From positions 96,942 through 160,941 of the forward strand of contig JAROBA010000005.1 in the NCBI GenBank assembly GCA_029432815.1: a stretch of DNA of 64,000 nucleotides. The letters are read 5' to 3'. The notes below the pieces were generated by a model that saw nothing but the letters and a program-made list of their open reading frames with translations, did no database searches and was not told where the DNA came from. The position numbers were made by a program, and so were the translations under genes. Positions 42,829 through 51,255 of the stretch are shown here, piece by piece. Origin of the DNA: Pontiellaceae bacterium B1224. Its GTDB lineage: Bacteria; Verrucomicrobiota; Kiritimatiellia; Kiritimatiellales; Pontiellaceae. Every line of letters starts with the position of its first letter. Within the stretch, counting starts at the first letter, position 1.

Positions 42829-42866
42829 GATAGAATACGCCGTCATGAGCAAATAGAGAATCCGAT

Positions 42867-42896
42867 AAAAGAAAACCCCCGCCAAAAAGACGGGGT
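42867..42896 (-). terminator. Intrinsic terminator of the 42956-45208 gene
   Basis: On the minus strand CCCCGTC and GGCGGGG form a stem around a T-rich loop, followed by TTTTCTTTT. It starts about 60 bp after the stop codon. Confidence 0.75.
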
Positions 42897-42955
42897 ACGA
42901 TAACAGTCTGTGGCCTTCCCGTTAAAGGGAAGACCATAGATACAGGGTTACTGCT

Positions 42956-45208
42956 TTATTCTTCGAAGAGAACCTGGAAGCACTCAACATCAGTACGTCC
43001 TATTGGCAGCTCCACACTGGTGACCGGCGGTGTTGCGGTAACATTGCTGTAGGTTGCCCAAGTGCCGTTTACCAGGTTTTCAGTATACTGAATTTCATAC
43101 ACTTTAGAATCCGGAGTAGTCCAGATCAGCATGCCATCGGTAAGCGTCAGAACCGGTGCGCCTGAGATTTCAATTTCAGCGGTCGCAGTATTGCTACGTC
43201 CGGCAGCATCTCCAACGGTCAACGTTACCGTATAAGTTCCTCCTTCAGCAAACGACTTTGTAACCGACACTCCACTGTCCGTCGTCCCGTCACCGAAGTC
43301 CCAGTCATATGTTGTCAGAGCATCAGCAACATAATTGGTGCTTGCCGCTGCATCAAATGAGGTATTAATACCAACAGAAGCCCCGTTGGCATCCGTCGCA
43401 ATATTCGGGACAATCGGATTATTCGCTGTGATTACCACAGACGCATAATTTGTAGAACCCTCGGTATTTATCACCGTCAGTGTATTGGTGAAAGTCCCGG
43501 CTTCCATATAGGTATTGGTGGAAGTAGCACCGCTATCGGTATTCCCATCACCAAAGTCCCAGAGGTAATCCGTAATCGTTCCCACGGTCGCGAAGCTGTT
43601 TGTTGCCCCGAACCCAACGCCCAGCGGATAGTATCCACTCACCGGTGCAGCATTCAGCTTTGCAACAACACTCTTGACTTCGCCCCCAATCGCGGCAAGC
43701 CGTATTTCGGTCAAGGTGAACGGATTATTTGCTTGGCCGCTTGTATTATGCCCGATAATCCGCATGCGGTCGAAGGTGGTACCAAGTGGAATCGTGTCAA
43801 TAACGCCCCGGGTATAGGGAGTTCCGGTCGTTGCGATAGCAAGCCCAGTTACCTCACCAAAAGTCACCTTGTCAGTATCTTCCCATCCGCCGTTATAGAG
43901 AACGACATCAAAATCCTGATCACGAGTCTGATATCCACCCCGACCCCAGGCATCCAGAATGATCACTGGTTTATCAACGGTGGTAGTATACGGGGTCGAA
44001 TTGGTGAAACTCAACAACACATCAGCTCCGGTAGGATCATTTCCGTGGAATCCTTGTTGATACGACGTATTTGGCGAGGTGTTATTCGGAATACTCGGAT
44101 AATAAACGAAAGGATCAGTCAGAAGATTTGTGATGCTTGTACCATAAAAGGCCTCACTGCTGGTGGGAATATTCGTGATGGCAACTAGATCAAAAACAAT
44201 ATCCGTCGTATCACCGGAGGGGATCACCTGAGCAGATGTGGTCGCCGTATTTGTTCCTCCAATGGTATCCACAACATACAGCGTAATGGTATAGGTTCCT
44301 ACGTCCAGAAAGGTGTTCGTTACAACCTGACCGCTGGCCCCGAAGACTACGTTGCTGGGGTCTTCACCAAAGTCCCACAGGTATTCGGCAATGCCCTGAC
44401 CGGCAAAACTATCCGAGCCGTCAAAGATAACTTCCAACGGGCTTTCACCGACGCTGGAGGTCTTGGTAATCACCGGGGCGATCAAATTCGGATCGTACAT
44501 CGTCGCAATCTCATCCCCCGTCAGCTCGTGATCATAGATCTGGAAATCATCAATCGTGCCGTAGTAAGGGGAGAGGCCGTCATTGGCGTTGCCAATCGCA
44601 AAGCGAGTGATGCCTAACCCGTTAATTGCATTAACACTGTCGCTTTTAGTGTTCAGCAAAATTCCGTTGGCATAGACCTTCTGTGTGCTTTCGATTGCAT
44701 TTTTGGTCATCACCCAAAAGGTCCAGTCTCCTTTGTATAGCTCCTCGGATGCCCCGAAACTCTGCCGGCCCGCATTCCCCGCATCCCAGTATACTGCTCC
44801 ACTCGACCATGGAAGGTGGGACTGCAGTTCACGACCGGCCGTACCAACCTGCCCCTGGAAAGCAATCTGCTGTTGGGGCTGATCGACATTACCGTAGGCC
44901 CAGAAGGCGATGGAAATTTCGTTGCTGACCGTATTTAAGAAGGCCCCGTTTTGTATCGCCACACGGGCCCCTGAGAGACCACCGAAATCGATGGCATAGC
45001 CCGTGCCGTCATGTCCGGGAACGAATTCAGGATCACCCCCTGCGCCGGTTAAGATGGTTCCATCATAGTCGCTTCCAGTATCGGCCGAGTTGGCCATGGT
45101 GATTCCACCGCCCTCGTCAAACAACCACTCTCCGACCAACGCGGCCTGTGAAAACATTGCTGTTCCCAGTGCTGCGCCTACTATTATTTGTTGCAGTCTT
45201 GATCTCAT
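42956..45208 (-). CDS. Secreted LamG/PKD multidomain protein
   Basis: A 750-residue exported protein. A signal peptide (IIVGAALGTAMFSQA) is followed by a LamG domain (about 23-235; VGEWLFDEGGGITMANSADTG to DDFQIYDHELTGDEIATMYDP), a first PKD domain (YLWDFGEDPSNVV, about 245-335) and a discoidin-like domain (about 340-515; PVIILDAWGRGGYQTRDQDF, RMRIIGHNTSG). Two further PKD domains (DYLWDFGDGNTDSG and TYDWDFGDGTTDSG, about 520-680) precede a short C-terminal module (IWTTPDSKVYEIQYTENLVNGTW). It shares its overall plan with the 12323-14118 protein. No catalytic motif; a glycan-binding surface or secreted protein is likely. AGGAG precedes the ATG. It is divergent to a LacI gene, which may control it. 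Confidence 0.87.
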   Translation of the reverse strand: MRSRLQQIIVGAALGTAMFSQAALVGEWLFDEGGGITMANSADTGSDYDGTILTGAGGDPEFVPGHDGTGYAIDFGGLSGARVAIQNGAFLNTVSNEISIAFWAYGNVDQPQQQIAFQGQVGTAGRELQSHLPWSSGAVYWDAGNAGRQSFGASEELYKGDWTFWVMTKNAIESTQKVYANGILLNTKSDSVNAINGLGITRFAIGNANDGLSPYYGTIDDFQIYDHELTGDEIATMYDPNLIAPVITKTSSVGESPLEVIFDGSDSFAGQGIAEYLWDFGEDPSNVVFGASGQVVTNTFLDVGTYTITLYVVDTIGGTNTATTSAQVIPSGDTTDIVFDLVAITNIPTSSEAFYGTSITNLLTDPFVYYPSIPNNTSPNTSYQQGFHGNDPTGADVLLSFTNSTPYTTTVDKPVIILDAWGRGGYQTRDQDFDVVLYNGGWEDTDKVTFGEVTGLAIATTGTPYTRGVIDTIPLGTTFDRMRIIGHNTSGQANNPFTLTEIRLAAIGGEVKSVVAKLNAAPVSGYYPLGVGFGATNSFATVGTITDYLWDFGDGNTDSGATSTNTYMEAGTFTNTLTVINTEGSTNYASVVITANNPIVPNIATDANGASVGINTSFDAAASTNYVADALTTYDWDFGDGTTDSGVSVTKSFAEGGTYTVTLTVGDAAGRSNTATAEIEISGAPVLTLTDGMLIWTTPDSKVYEIQYTENLVNGTWATYSNVTATPPVTSVELPIGRTDVECFQVLFEE

Positions 45209-45491
45209 CTCATTGCTCCTATTTTCTTACCTCTTATTTACACAGCATAGCGGAATACTCATATTTACGTATTCGCACTCTGCTTACGAACGGAACACTG
45301 GTCCCTTTTACCAGTTAGTGAAGATATACAGCTGCACGGGGTATACATCGAGAAAATTTCAAGTTACCATGTTTACTTGATTAATTTAATGACTAAATAT
45401 GTAAATGCCTGCGAATACATAAAACGCACTTCAGAAACATTAGGCGTAAAATGAGCGTTACTGGGTAACCGCTAAAATTCAGGAAGCAAAC
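45209..45491. promoter_or_regulatory. Divergent control region with possible operators
   Basis: The 283 bp between the minus-strand LamG/PKD gene and the plus-strand LacI gene are AT-rich. GTTACTGGGTAAC at 45457-45469, 23 bp before the LacI start, is a small perfect dyad and a candidate autoregulatory operator. GAATAC-N10-GTATTC at 45253-45274 is another dyad, 45 bp before the LamG/PKD start. No copy of the bipartite promoter is present. Confidence 0.35.
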
Positions 45492-46559
45492 ATGGACAAA
45501 GAAAACAGTTCGAACAGCGCGCCGGGAAATGATCCGAAACGAAGTGTTACCCTGCGCGATATCGCCCGTGAACTGGGCATCTCCCACGTGACCGTTTCAC
45601 TGGCATTGCGCAATCATCCGCGCATTTCCGACGTGACCAAGAAACGCGTTAAAGCAAAAGCCGAGGAAATGGGCTACCATCCCGACCCCATGCTGTCCGC
45701 GTTGTCGCACTACCGCCTGACGAGCAAAGAAAAACCGCAGCAGGCCGCTCTGGCATGGATTAATCCGCTGCAGCATCCGGAAAAGCTGCGCCAATTCGAG
45801 GAGTTTAATCTCTATTGGAAAGGCGCTTCGGCTATGGCCAAGCGCTTTGGGTTTCATTTGGAAGAATTTAAAACGACCGAATTTACTCTTGAACGCATGA
45901 ACACCATTTTCAAGACCCGCAGCATTCGGGGCGTGCTGATTGCGCCTTTGAGCTGGCAAACCTCCCCGATCAACTGGGACGCTTTTCCATGGAAGGACTA
46001 TGCCGGAGTTCGATTCGGGCGAAGCCAGGAAGGTCCGTTACTGCACTTTGTAATGAGTGCACAAGTTTCGAATACCATGCGGGCTTATGAAAAAGCACTT
46101 GAAAAAGGGTATCAGCGCATCGGTTTTGTTGGCAGTCTTGCTTCACGACGCATGTTCAGTGCCGGCTATCTCCGCGCACAGCTTGACCACACCGAAAACA
46201 TTCTGTTCCCCCCTTTAATGGTGGATATCGAACAGGTGGATCAAAACCGAATACTGCTGGCCGGCTGGATGAAAAAATATAAACCCGATGCCATACTGAC
46301 CGATAATCTACTGCTGATCTCACTGCTCAAAGAATTAGGCTACAGCATACCCGGTGATGTTGGACTGGCCACGATGAGTATGCATGACACGACCATTGAT
46401 ACCGGCATTGACCAGAATCCGGAAGAAATCGGACGAGCCGCAATTCGCACGCTGGTTTCGCTGCTCAACGAACACCACTTTGGAGTTCCGCCCATTCGAA
46501 ATGCCATGCACGTGGAAGGCAAATGGGTGGATGGCTCCATGCTGCCCTCCCGGCTCTAA
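45492..46559 (+). CDS. LacI-family transcription regulator
   Basis: A 355-residue regulator. Residues about 18-65 form the helix-turn-helix and hinge (VTLRDIARELGISHVTVSLALRN, KAEEMGYHPDPMLSALSHY). The rest is a sugar-sensing domain (AALAWINPLQHPEKLRQFEEF, GVLIAPLSW, YQRIGFVGSLASRRMF, PDAILTDNLLLISLLKELGY, IDQNPEEIGRAAIRTLVSLL). The MLSALSHYR form after the hinge is typical of a LacI subgroup common in Verrucomicrobia-like genomes. RBS AGGAAG. It heads a plus-strand group with a beta-helix protein, two aldo/keto reductases and a mutarotase, which it probably controls. Effector unknown. Confidence 0.92.
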   Translation: MDKENSSNSAPGNDPKRSVTLRDIARELGISHVTVSLALRNHPRISDVTKKRVKAKAEEMGYHPDPMLSALSHYRLTSKEKPQQAALAWINPLQHPEKLRQFEEFNLYWKGASAMAKRFGFHLEEFKTTEFTLERMNTIFKTRSIRGVLIAPLSWQTSPINWDAFPWKDYAGVRFGRSQEGPLLHFVMSAQVSNTMRAYEKALEKGYQRIGFVGSLASRRMFSAGYLRAQLDHTENILFPPLMVDIEQVDQNRILLAGWMKKYKPDAILTDNLLLISLLKELGYSIPGDVGLATMSMHDTTIDTGIDQNPEEIGRAAIRTLVSLLNEHHFGVPPIRNAMHVEGKWVDGSMLPSRL

Positions 46560-46636
46560 TGGACTTTGACGCATCTGCGGACTTAAAAGCGGCACATCGT
46601 ACCAGCGCTCATATGATGGCATTGCAACCCGCCCTT

Positions 46637-46651
46637 TTCCAACCCTTGGAA
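46637..46651. repeat. Dispersed palindrome, perfect copy
   Basis: TTCCAACCCTTGGAA, between the LacI gene and the beta-helix gene. The same 15 bases occur at 24540-24554 inside the esterase gene. Confidence 0.85.
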
Positions 46652-46753
46652 ACCGCGCCCCACATTGCATCCCTTATGAGTTGACCGGGTTTAATATTTG
46701 TCATTTATTTTACAAATCTTTTCAGCACGAAGTATTTTACGCAAGGAAACCAG

Positions 46754-48142
46754 ATGAACAAATGGATCATGATTATAGCGGGCCTCATCGCGGTATTCAC
46801 TCAGGCGGCCGAAGTGGAAATTTCCAGTCTGGAAGAACTGGCGGACTATGCCGCAAAAAGCGGCAATCACGTAAAAATGAAACCCGGAACCTATGAAGTA
46901 ACGCGCGGCTATTCCGAGGATCCGAAAATACTTTTTCAATTCACCGGCTCGAATAACCGGTTCGATCTGACGGATGTACGGATTGAAATTAATACGCAGG
47001 CTTATGCGGATATGCCCAACACCAAAGAGGTACATGGGTATATGGGCTTCCTTATTCAGGGCGATCACATTGAAATCATCGGCGCCGTGTTTGAGGATAT
47101 CGGCGAGCTCGTCGGACCGCGCGGATGCAATGAGTTCACGATCTACGGCAACAACGTCACCTTCAAAGATTGCAAGATCACCATACGTGGGTCATCGCCC
47201 TACGGCTATGGTGATCTCTATGGGAAGGGCCGCGGTTCTTCTACAAGACTGCAGAAGCATGCGGCGATGTCGGTGATGGGCGACCGCCTGCTGATCGATG
47301 GTTGCGACTTCAATATTTTCACGTACGGCCACGGCATCCATATGCACGGCTGTCAGGACACCGTCATCCGCAATGTGAACATGCTTGGCGCATTGCGCCT
47401 GACCGACGAGATCTACAAAGAGAAAACCGGACTGGCGGCAGACTTTGACTACAAAATGATGTTCCCATCCTGGATGGAAGGAGAGCCGATTCCGAAAGGC
47501 AAAATGCTCAGCCTCACCGAGGACGGTATTCGGGCCTACACCAACGGAACGAATAAAGACGGCGAAAAAAGAAACACGGGGCATATCACCCTCGAAAACT
47601 GCACTGTCGTGCATATGCGCGGAGGCATTGCGCTTTCGCTGGGAAGCGGCGGAGCAACGGTTACAGACTGCACCGTTCGCGAATCCGGTGGGCATGCATT
47701 CGGTTTTCCGTCGGACGCCGTTGTGCGCGGCTGCAAGGGCGATGCCGCCTTCAGCCCGTTGCTCAGCATCCCCTACAGCAACCGCAGGAATGCGGACATC
47801 GAACTGGAACTGGTCGAAACTGATCAGGATACAGGCGATCATCCGCTGGCAAAAATCGTCGGCAGCGGGCACAAAATAAAAATCACCTACGAGGGCAAAA
47901 AAAGTCCCAAAACGCAACGTCCAATCATCCTCGGCACCACCGGCGATCGCTATACGGATGACAATACGGACCGCTCGGAATTGCGGAAGAAGAATAATGC
48001 AAACAACATCGTCCTTATCAACGAGACGCCCCATCCGGTCTATCTCACCGAATACACTTCCGACAACGAGATCATCACGCGCGGCAAAGTAAAAGACAGC
48101 GGTGATGACAACGAAAAAACAAAACCGCAAATGACGCGTTAA
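46754..48142 (+). CDS. Secreted beta-helix protein of the SSPYGYGD family
   Basis: A 462-residue exported protein. The signal peptide (MNKWIMIIAGLIAVFTQA) is followed by VEISSLEELADYAAKSGNHV, then PGTYEV, the family N-terminus, and a full-length beta-helix. The conserved block is present: RGSSPYGYGDLYGKG, KHAAMSVMGD, FNIFTYGHGIHMHGCQDT, GALRLTDEIYKE and SLTEDGIRAYTNG. It is a clear homologue of 38523-39932 and of the central part of 51256-55092. Residues about 130-270 are the most conserved and probably form the active or binding face. The C-terminal 40 residues are strongly charged (DDNEKTKPQMTR). A secreted lyase-like enzyme is a reasonable guess; no family is proven. RBS AAGGAAA. Downstream genes encode sugar-processing reductases. 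Confidence 0.78.
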   Translation: MNKWIMIIAGLIAVFTQAAEVEISSLEELADYAAKSGNHVKMKPGTYEVTRGYSEDPKILFQFTGSNNRFDLTDVRIEINTQAYADMPNTKEVHGYMGFLIQGDHIEIIGAVFEDIGELVGPRGCNEFTIYGNNVTFKDCKITIRGSSPYGYGDLYGKGRGSSTRLQKHAAMSVMGDRLLIDGCDFNIFTYGHGIHMHGCQDTVIRNVNMLGALRLTDEIYKEKTGLAADFDYKMMFPSWMEGEPIPKGKMLSLTEDGIRAYTNGTNKDGEKRNTGHITLENCTVVHMRGGIALSLGSGGATVTDCTVRESGGHAFGFPSDAVVRGCKGDAAFSPLLSIPYSNRRNADIELELVETDQDTGDHPLAKIVGSGHKIKITYEGKKSPKTQRPIILGTTGDRYTDDNTDRSELRKKNNANNIVLINETPHPVYLTEYTSDNEIITRGKVKDSGDDNEKTKPQMTR

Positions 48143-48329
48143 TTCATTTTCTCTCACTTTGCGGAAGAATGAGCCTGCCTTGGCCATCGGTAGGATTTAT
48201 TGTTTTGTCAGAAAAGAAGCTGGATAACCGATACAATATCGCACATTTGGAAAACTGGAATGGTTGCCTTCGGCGCTGGGGAAAGTGGATCAACTGTTGG
48301 CAGTCTAGTTTAAACAATAGGAGCAACCC

Positions 48330-49328
48330 ATGGCATATGTACCTTCAGAAACCCGATATAACGGTTCCATGCAATACCGGCGCTCTGGGCGCAGCGGACT
48401 GAAACTGCCCTTGATTACGCTGGGCCTGTGGCACAACTTCGGCGGCGTAGACCCGCTGGAGAACGGCCGCGCCATGATCCGCCGGGCGTTTGATCTGGGC
48501 ATCACCCACTTTGATCTGGCGAACAACTACGGTCCGCCGCCCGGCTCCGCCGAGGAAACCTTCGGGCAGATTTTTGCACAGGATCTCAAAGCCTATCGCG
48601 ATGAACTGATCATCTCCACCAAAGCCGGGTATTCCATGTGGCCCGGTCCCTACGGCGAGTGGGGATCGCGCAAGTATCTCATTGCCAGCCTAGATCAGAG
48701 TCTGAAGCGGATGGGGCTGGATTATGTAGACATCTTCTACAGTCACCGACCGGACCCTGACACGCCGATGGAGGAAACGATGGGCGCGCTGGATTATGCC
48801 GTGCGCAGCGGCAGGGCCTTGTACGCAGGAATTTCGACCTATTCGCCGGAAGAAACGCGGCAGGCAGCCAAACTGCTGCGCGAGCTCGGCACCCCCTGCC
48901 TCATTCATCAGCCGCGCTACAACATGTTTGACCGGTGGGTTGAAGACGGCCTGCTGGACACGCTGGATGACGAGGGAATCGGCTGCATTGTCTTTTCGCC
49001 GCTGGCGCAGGGAACGCTCACCGATAAATATATTGCCGGCATTCCCGCCGATTCGCGCTATGCGAAATACAAAGACCAGCCGCTGCATTGGGGCGATGAT
49101 GTTAATCAGGACCGGATTTCCAAGGTTCGGAAACTGAGCACCATCGCCCAAGAACGCGGACAGTCGATCGCCCAGCTGGCGGTAAGCTGGGTGCTGCGTC
49201 ATCCACCGGTTAGCTCGGCCCTCATCGGGGCCAGCCGGGTCAGCCAGATCGAAGAAATTGTCGATGTGCAAAGCCATCTCGATTTCAGCAAAGAAGAACT
49301 GGCGGCCATTGAAAAAATAATAGCGTAA
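48330..49328 (+). CDS. Aldo/keto reductase, YghZ/Gpr-like
   Basis: A 332-residue cytoplasmic NAD(P)H-dependent reductase of the YghZ (L-glyceraldehyde-3-phosphate reductase) type. It has the N-terminal MQYRRSGRSGLKLPLITLGLW, the catalytic Asp and Tyr in FDLANNYGPPPGSAEE, Lys in ISTKAGYSMWPGPYG, and the fourth residue (His) in FYSHRPDPDTP. Other family marks are SLKRMGLDYVDI, IHQPRYNMFDRWVE, VFSPLAQGTLTDKY and a C-terminal SSALIGASRVSQIEE cofactor-binding stretch. Length matches the family. The start at 48330 has TAGGAG upstream. It is followed at 82 bp by a second, distinct aldo/keto reductase and then a mutarotase, suggesting reduction of sugar aldehydes arising from the degraded polysaccharide. 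The substrate is inferred only. Confidence 0.92.
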   Translation: MAYVPSETRYNGSMQYRRSGRSGLKLPLITLGLWHNFGGVDPLENGRAMIRRAFDLGITHFDLANNYGPPPGSAEETFGQIFAQDLKAYRDELIISTKAGYSMWPGPYGEWGSRKYLIASLDQSLKRMGLDYVDIFYSHRPDPDTPMEETMGALDYAVRSGRALYAGISTYSPEETRQAAKLLRELGTPCLIHQPRYNMFDRWVEDGLLDTLDDEGIGCIVFSPLAQGTLTDKYIAGIPADSRYAKYKDQPLHWGDDVNQDRISKVRKLSTIAQERGQSIAQLAVSWVLRHPPVSSALIGASRVSQIEEIVDVQSHLDFSKEELAAIEKIIA

Positions 49329-49410
49329 AGTATTAGTCTCTGGAGACCGGCTTCAGCGATGATACAACTTTTCGTTTCATCCATATCTTCTGGAAAAGGA
49401 GTTTATTGAT

Positions 49411-50319
49411 ATGTCTTTAACTGAAAACGATTCGAGTGCCAAAGGGCTTCCGCGGCGTCATTATAAGGATGACGTCTATCTTTCCACGGTTGGCTTCGGC
49501 GGGATTGTGGTGATGGACGCCGAGCAGGATGCCGCCAATCAGGTGGTGGCCGAGGCGGTGGAGCGGGGCGTGAACTATTTTGATGTGGCCCCCTCTTATG
49601 GCAATGCCCAGGAAAAACTGGGGCCGGCGCTGGAGCCCTTTCGGAAAGAGGTGTTTCTGGCCTGCAAGTCGCACCTGCGTTCGGCCGAGGAAACCAAACG
49701 TCTTATGGACGAATCGCTGAGCTTGCTTAAAACCGACTATTTTGATCTCTACCAGCTGCACGGCATCGTGGATGTCGAGACCGATGTCGATACGGCATTC
49801 GGCCCGGGCGGTGCGTGGGAACCGATCCTCAAAGCGAAAGAAGCGGGCGTCATTAAATATCTCGGTTTCAGCGCGCATACCGTCGAGGCCTGTCTGGCAG
49901 CACTGAAGCGCTATCCGTTCGACTCCATCCTGTTTCCGGTCAATTTTGCTTCGTTCTATGAAGGCGGGTTCGGCCCGGAAGCCTTGGCTCAGGCCAAAGC
50001 GCACGGCGCGAAAGTGCTGGCGCTGAAATCGCTGGCGCGGCAGAAGTGGACCGAAGGGCATCCGAAGCGGAAACAGTACAGCAAGTGCTGGTATGAGCCG
50101 ATCGACGATCCGGATCTGGCCTGGCTGGCCATGCGCTTTACACTGAGTCAGGATGTGGTGGCCATGCTTCCGCCCGGCGAAGAGCCGCTTTGGCGTATGG
50201 CGATGGAACAGGTGCCACGCGGATTCGCTCCGCTGAGTACCGACGAGCTGGAGCGATTAAAAACGCAGGCCGGCCATCTGGATCCCATCTTCCGCATACC
50301 GGATGTCGGTACGCCTTAA
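49411..50319 (+). CDS. Aldo/keto reductase family protein
   Basis: A 302-residue AKR-fold protein, only distantly similar to its neighbour. Landmarks: TVGFGGIVVMDAEQDAAN, VNYFDVAPSYGNAQEKLG (catalytic Asp and Tyr), FLACKSHLRSAEE (Lys), YFDLYQLHGI (His) and KYLGFSAHTVEACLAAL. The last third differs from classical reductases (VNFASFYEGGFGPEALAQAK, LALKSLARQKWTEG) and resembles a subgroup often found in sugar clusters of Verrucomicrobia and Planctomycetes. RBS AAAGGAG at 8-9 bp. Probably co-transcribed with the preceding reductase and the following mutarotase. A role in sugar or sugar-acid reduction is inferred from context. Confidence 0.9.
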   Translation: MSLTENDSSAKGLPRRHYKDDVYLSTVGFGGIVVMDAEQDAANQVVAEAVERGVNYFDVAPSYGNAQEKLGPALEPFRKEVFLACKSHLRSAEETKRLMDESLSLLKTDYFDLYQLHGIVDVETDVDTAFGPGGAWEPILKAKEAGVIKYLGFSAHTVEACLAALKRYPFDSILFPVNFASFYEGGFGPEALAQAKAHGAKVLALKSLARQKWTEGHPKRKQYSKCWYEPIDDPDLAWLAMRFTLSQDVVAMLPPGEEPLWRMAMEQVPRGFAPLSTDELERLKTQAGHLDPIFRIPDVGTP

Positions 50320-50382
50320 ACCGGGGAAAATGCACACTCTCCGGAATCGCCATTCACAACCTTGTACTGTCGGAGCAATAAC

Positions 50383-51249
50383 ATGATTACGATTGAAAAC
50401 GGCCGATTCAAAGTCGGCATTCTGAAACGCGGCGCGGAACTGCGTTCTTTTTACGACAAAGCGGCAGACCGCGAAATCATGTGGCAGGCCGATCCGGACA
50501 TCTGGGGCGGAAGCGCGCCGATCCTTTTTCCAATCGTTGGAAAATTGCGCGATGGAAAAACCACAATCAACGGAAAGGAATATGAAATTCCTAAACACGG
50601 ACTGGTTCGAACACGCGAAGCCACGGTAGTTGAACAGGGGGATGAACATGTGATTTTCGCGTTCGAGTCCGGTGTGGAAACGCTGGAGCAGTTCCCCTTC
50701 CCTTTTGTGCTCGAAGTGGAATTCAGACTGAGTTTCCAATCATTGGAAGTCTTGTACCGGGTCACAAATACGGGCTCGGCGGAAATGCTCTTTACGATCG
50801 GGTCGCACCCCGCGTTTGCGCTGGATCTGGAACACGCCCGCCTTAAAGATTATTCCATCGAATTTTGCGAGCCGGCATACATCGATCTCTATGGATTGGA
50901 AAAAGGGTTGCTCGTGAGGAAGATCGCGAACAATCAGATGGATGCCCATGGCGTTCAGCTTTCCGAATCGCTCTTCGAAAATGACGCGCTGATTTTTCCA
51001 AACATTGAAACCCGCACCCTGCGTTTAAAATCCAGCAAAGAGACACGCTATCTGGAATTCGATACGCACGGTGCTCCGCACTTGGGCCTATGGGCCAAAC
51101 CGGGCGCACCCTATGTCTGCCTCGAACCGTGGTATTCGTACGACGATGCACCCGACTGCGACGGAATTTTTGAGAACAAACCCGGCATCCTGCATCTGGC
51201 AGCCGATGAAACCTTCATTACCGGTTACACCATCCGCATCGTCGACTGA
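50383..51249 (+). CDS. Aldose 1-epimerase (mutarotase) family protein, LacX-like
   Basis: About 288 residues from ATG 50383, with CGGAG upstream; an earlier in-frame start at 50362 lacks this site. The protein is a galactose-mutarotase-fold protein of the LacX/YihR-like group: ITIENGRFKVGILKRGAELRSFYD, IMWQADPDIWGGSAPILFPIVG, KHGLVRTRE (family His), IGSHPAFAL and HLGLWAKPGAPYVCLEPW with the family Glu near DDAPDC. It would interconvert alpha and beta anomers of a sugar before catabolism. Two perfect palindrome copies lie within this gene. It converges on the 51256-55092 gene with only 6 bp between stops. Last gene of the plus-strand group headed by the LacI regulator. Confidence 0.9.
   Translation: MITIENGRFKVGILKRGAELRSFYDKAADREIMWQADPDIWGGSAPILFPIVGKLRDGKTTINGKEYEIPKHGLVRTREATVVEQGDEHVIFAFESGVETLEQFPFPFVLEVEFRLSFQSLEVLYRVTNTGSAEMLFTIGSHPAFALDLEHARLKDYSIEFCEPAYIDLYGLEKGLLVRKIANNQMDAHGVQLSESLFENDALIFPNIETRTLRLKSSKETRYLEFDTHGAPHLGLWAKPGAPYVCLEPWYSYDDAPDCDGIFENKPGILHLAADETFITGYTIRIVD
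50528..50542. repeat. Dispersed palindrome, perfect copy
   Basis: TTCCAATCGTTGGAA, inside the mutarotase gene (encodes FPIVGK). Confidence 0.85.
50734..50748. repeat. Dispersed palindrome, perfect copy
   Basis: TTCCAATCATTGGAA, inside the mutarotase gene (encodes FQSLE), in a different reading phase from the copy at 50528. Confidence 0.85.
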
Positions 51250-51255
51250 GCCCGA

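Noticed and set aside
47192..48187. Long minus-strand open frame (331 codons)
   Set aside because: It lies opposite the beta-helix gene 46754-48142, which has a signal peptide, ribosome binding site and two homologues in the window.
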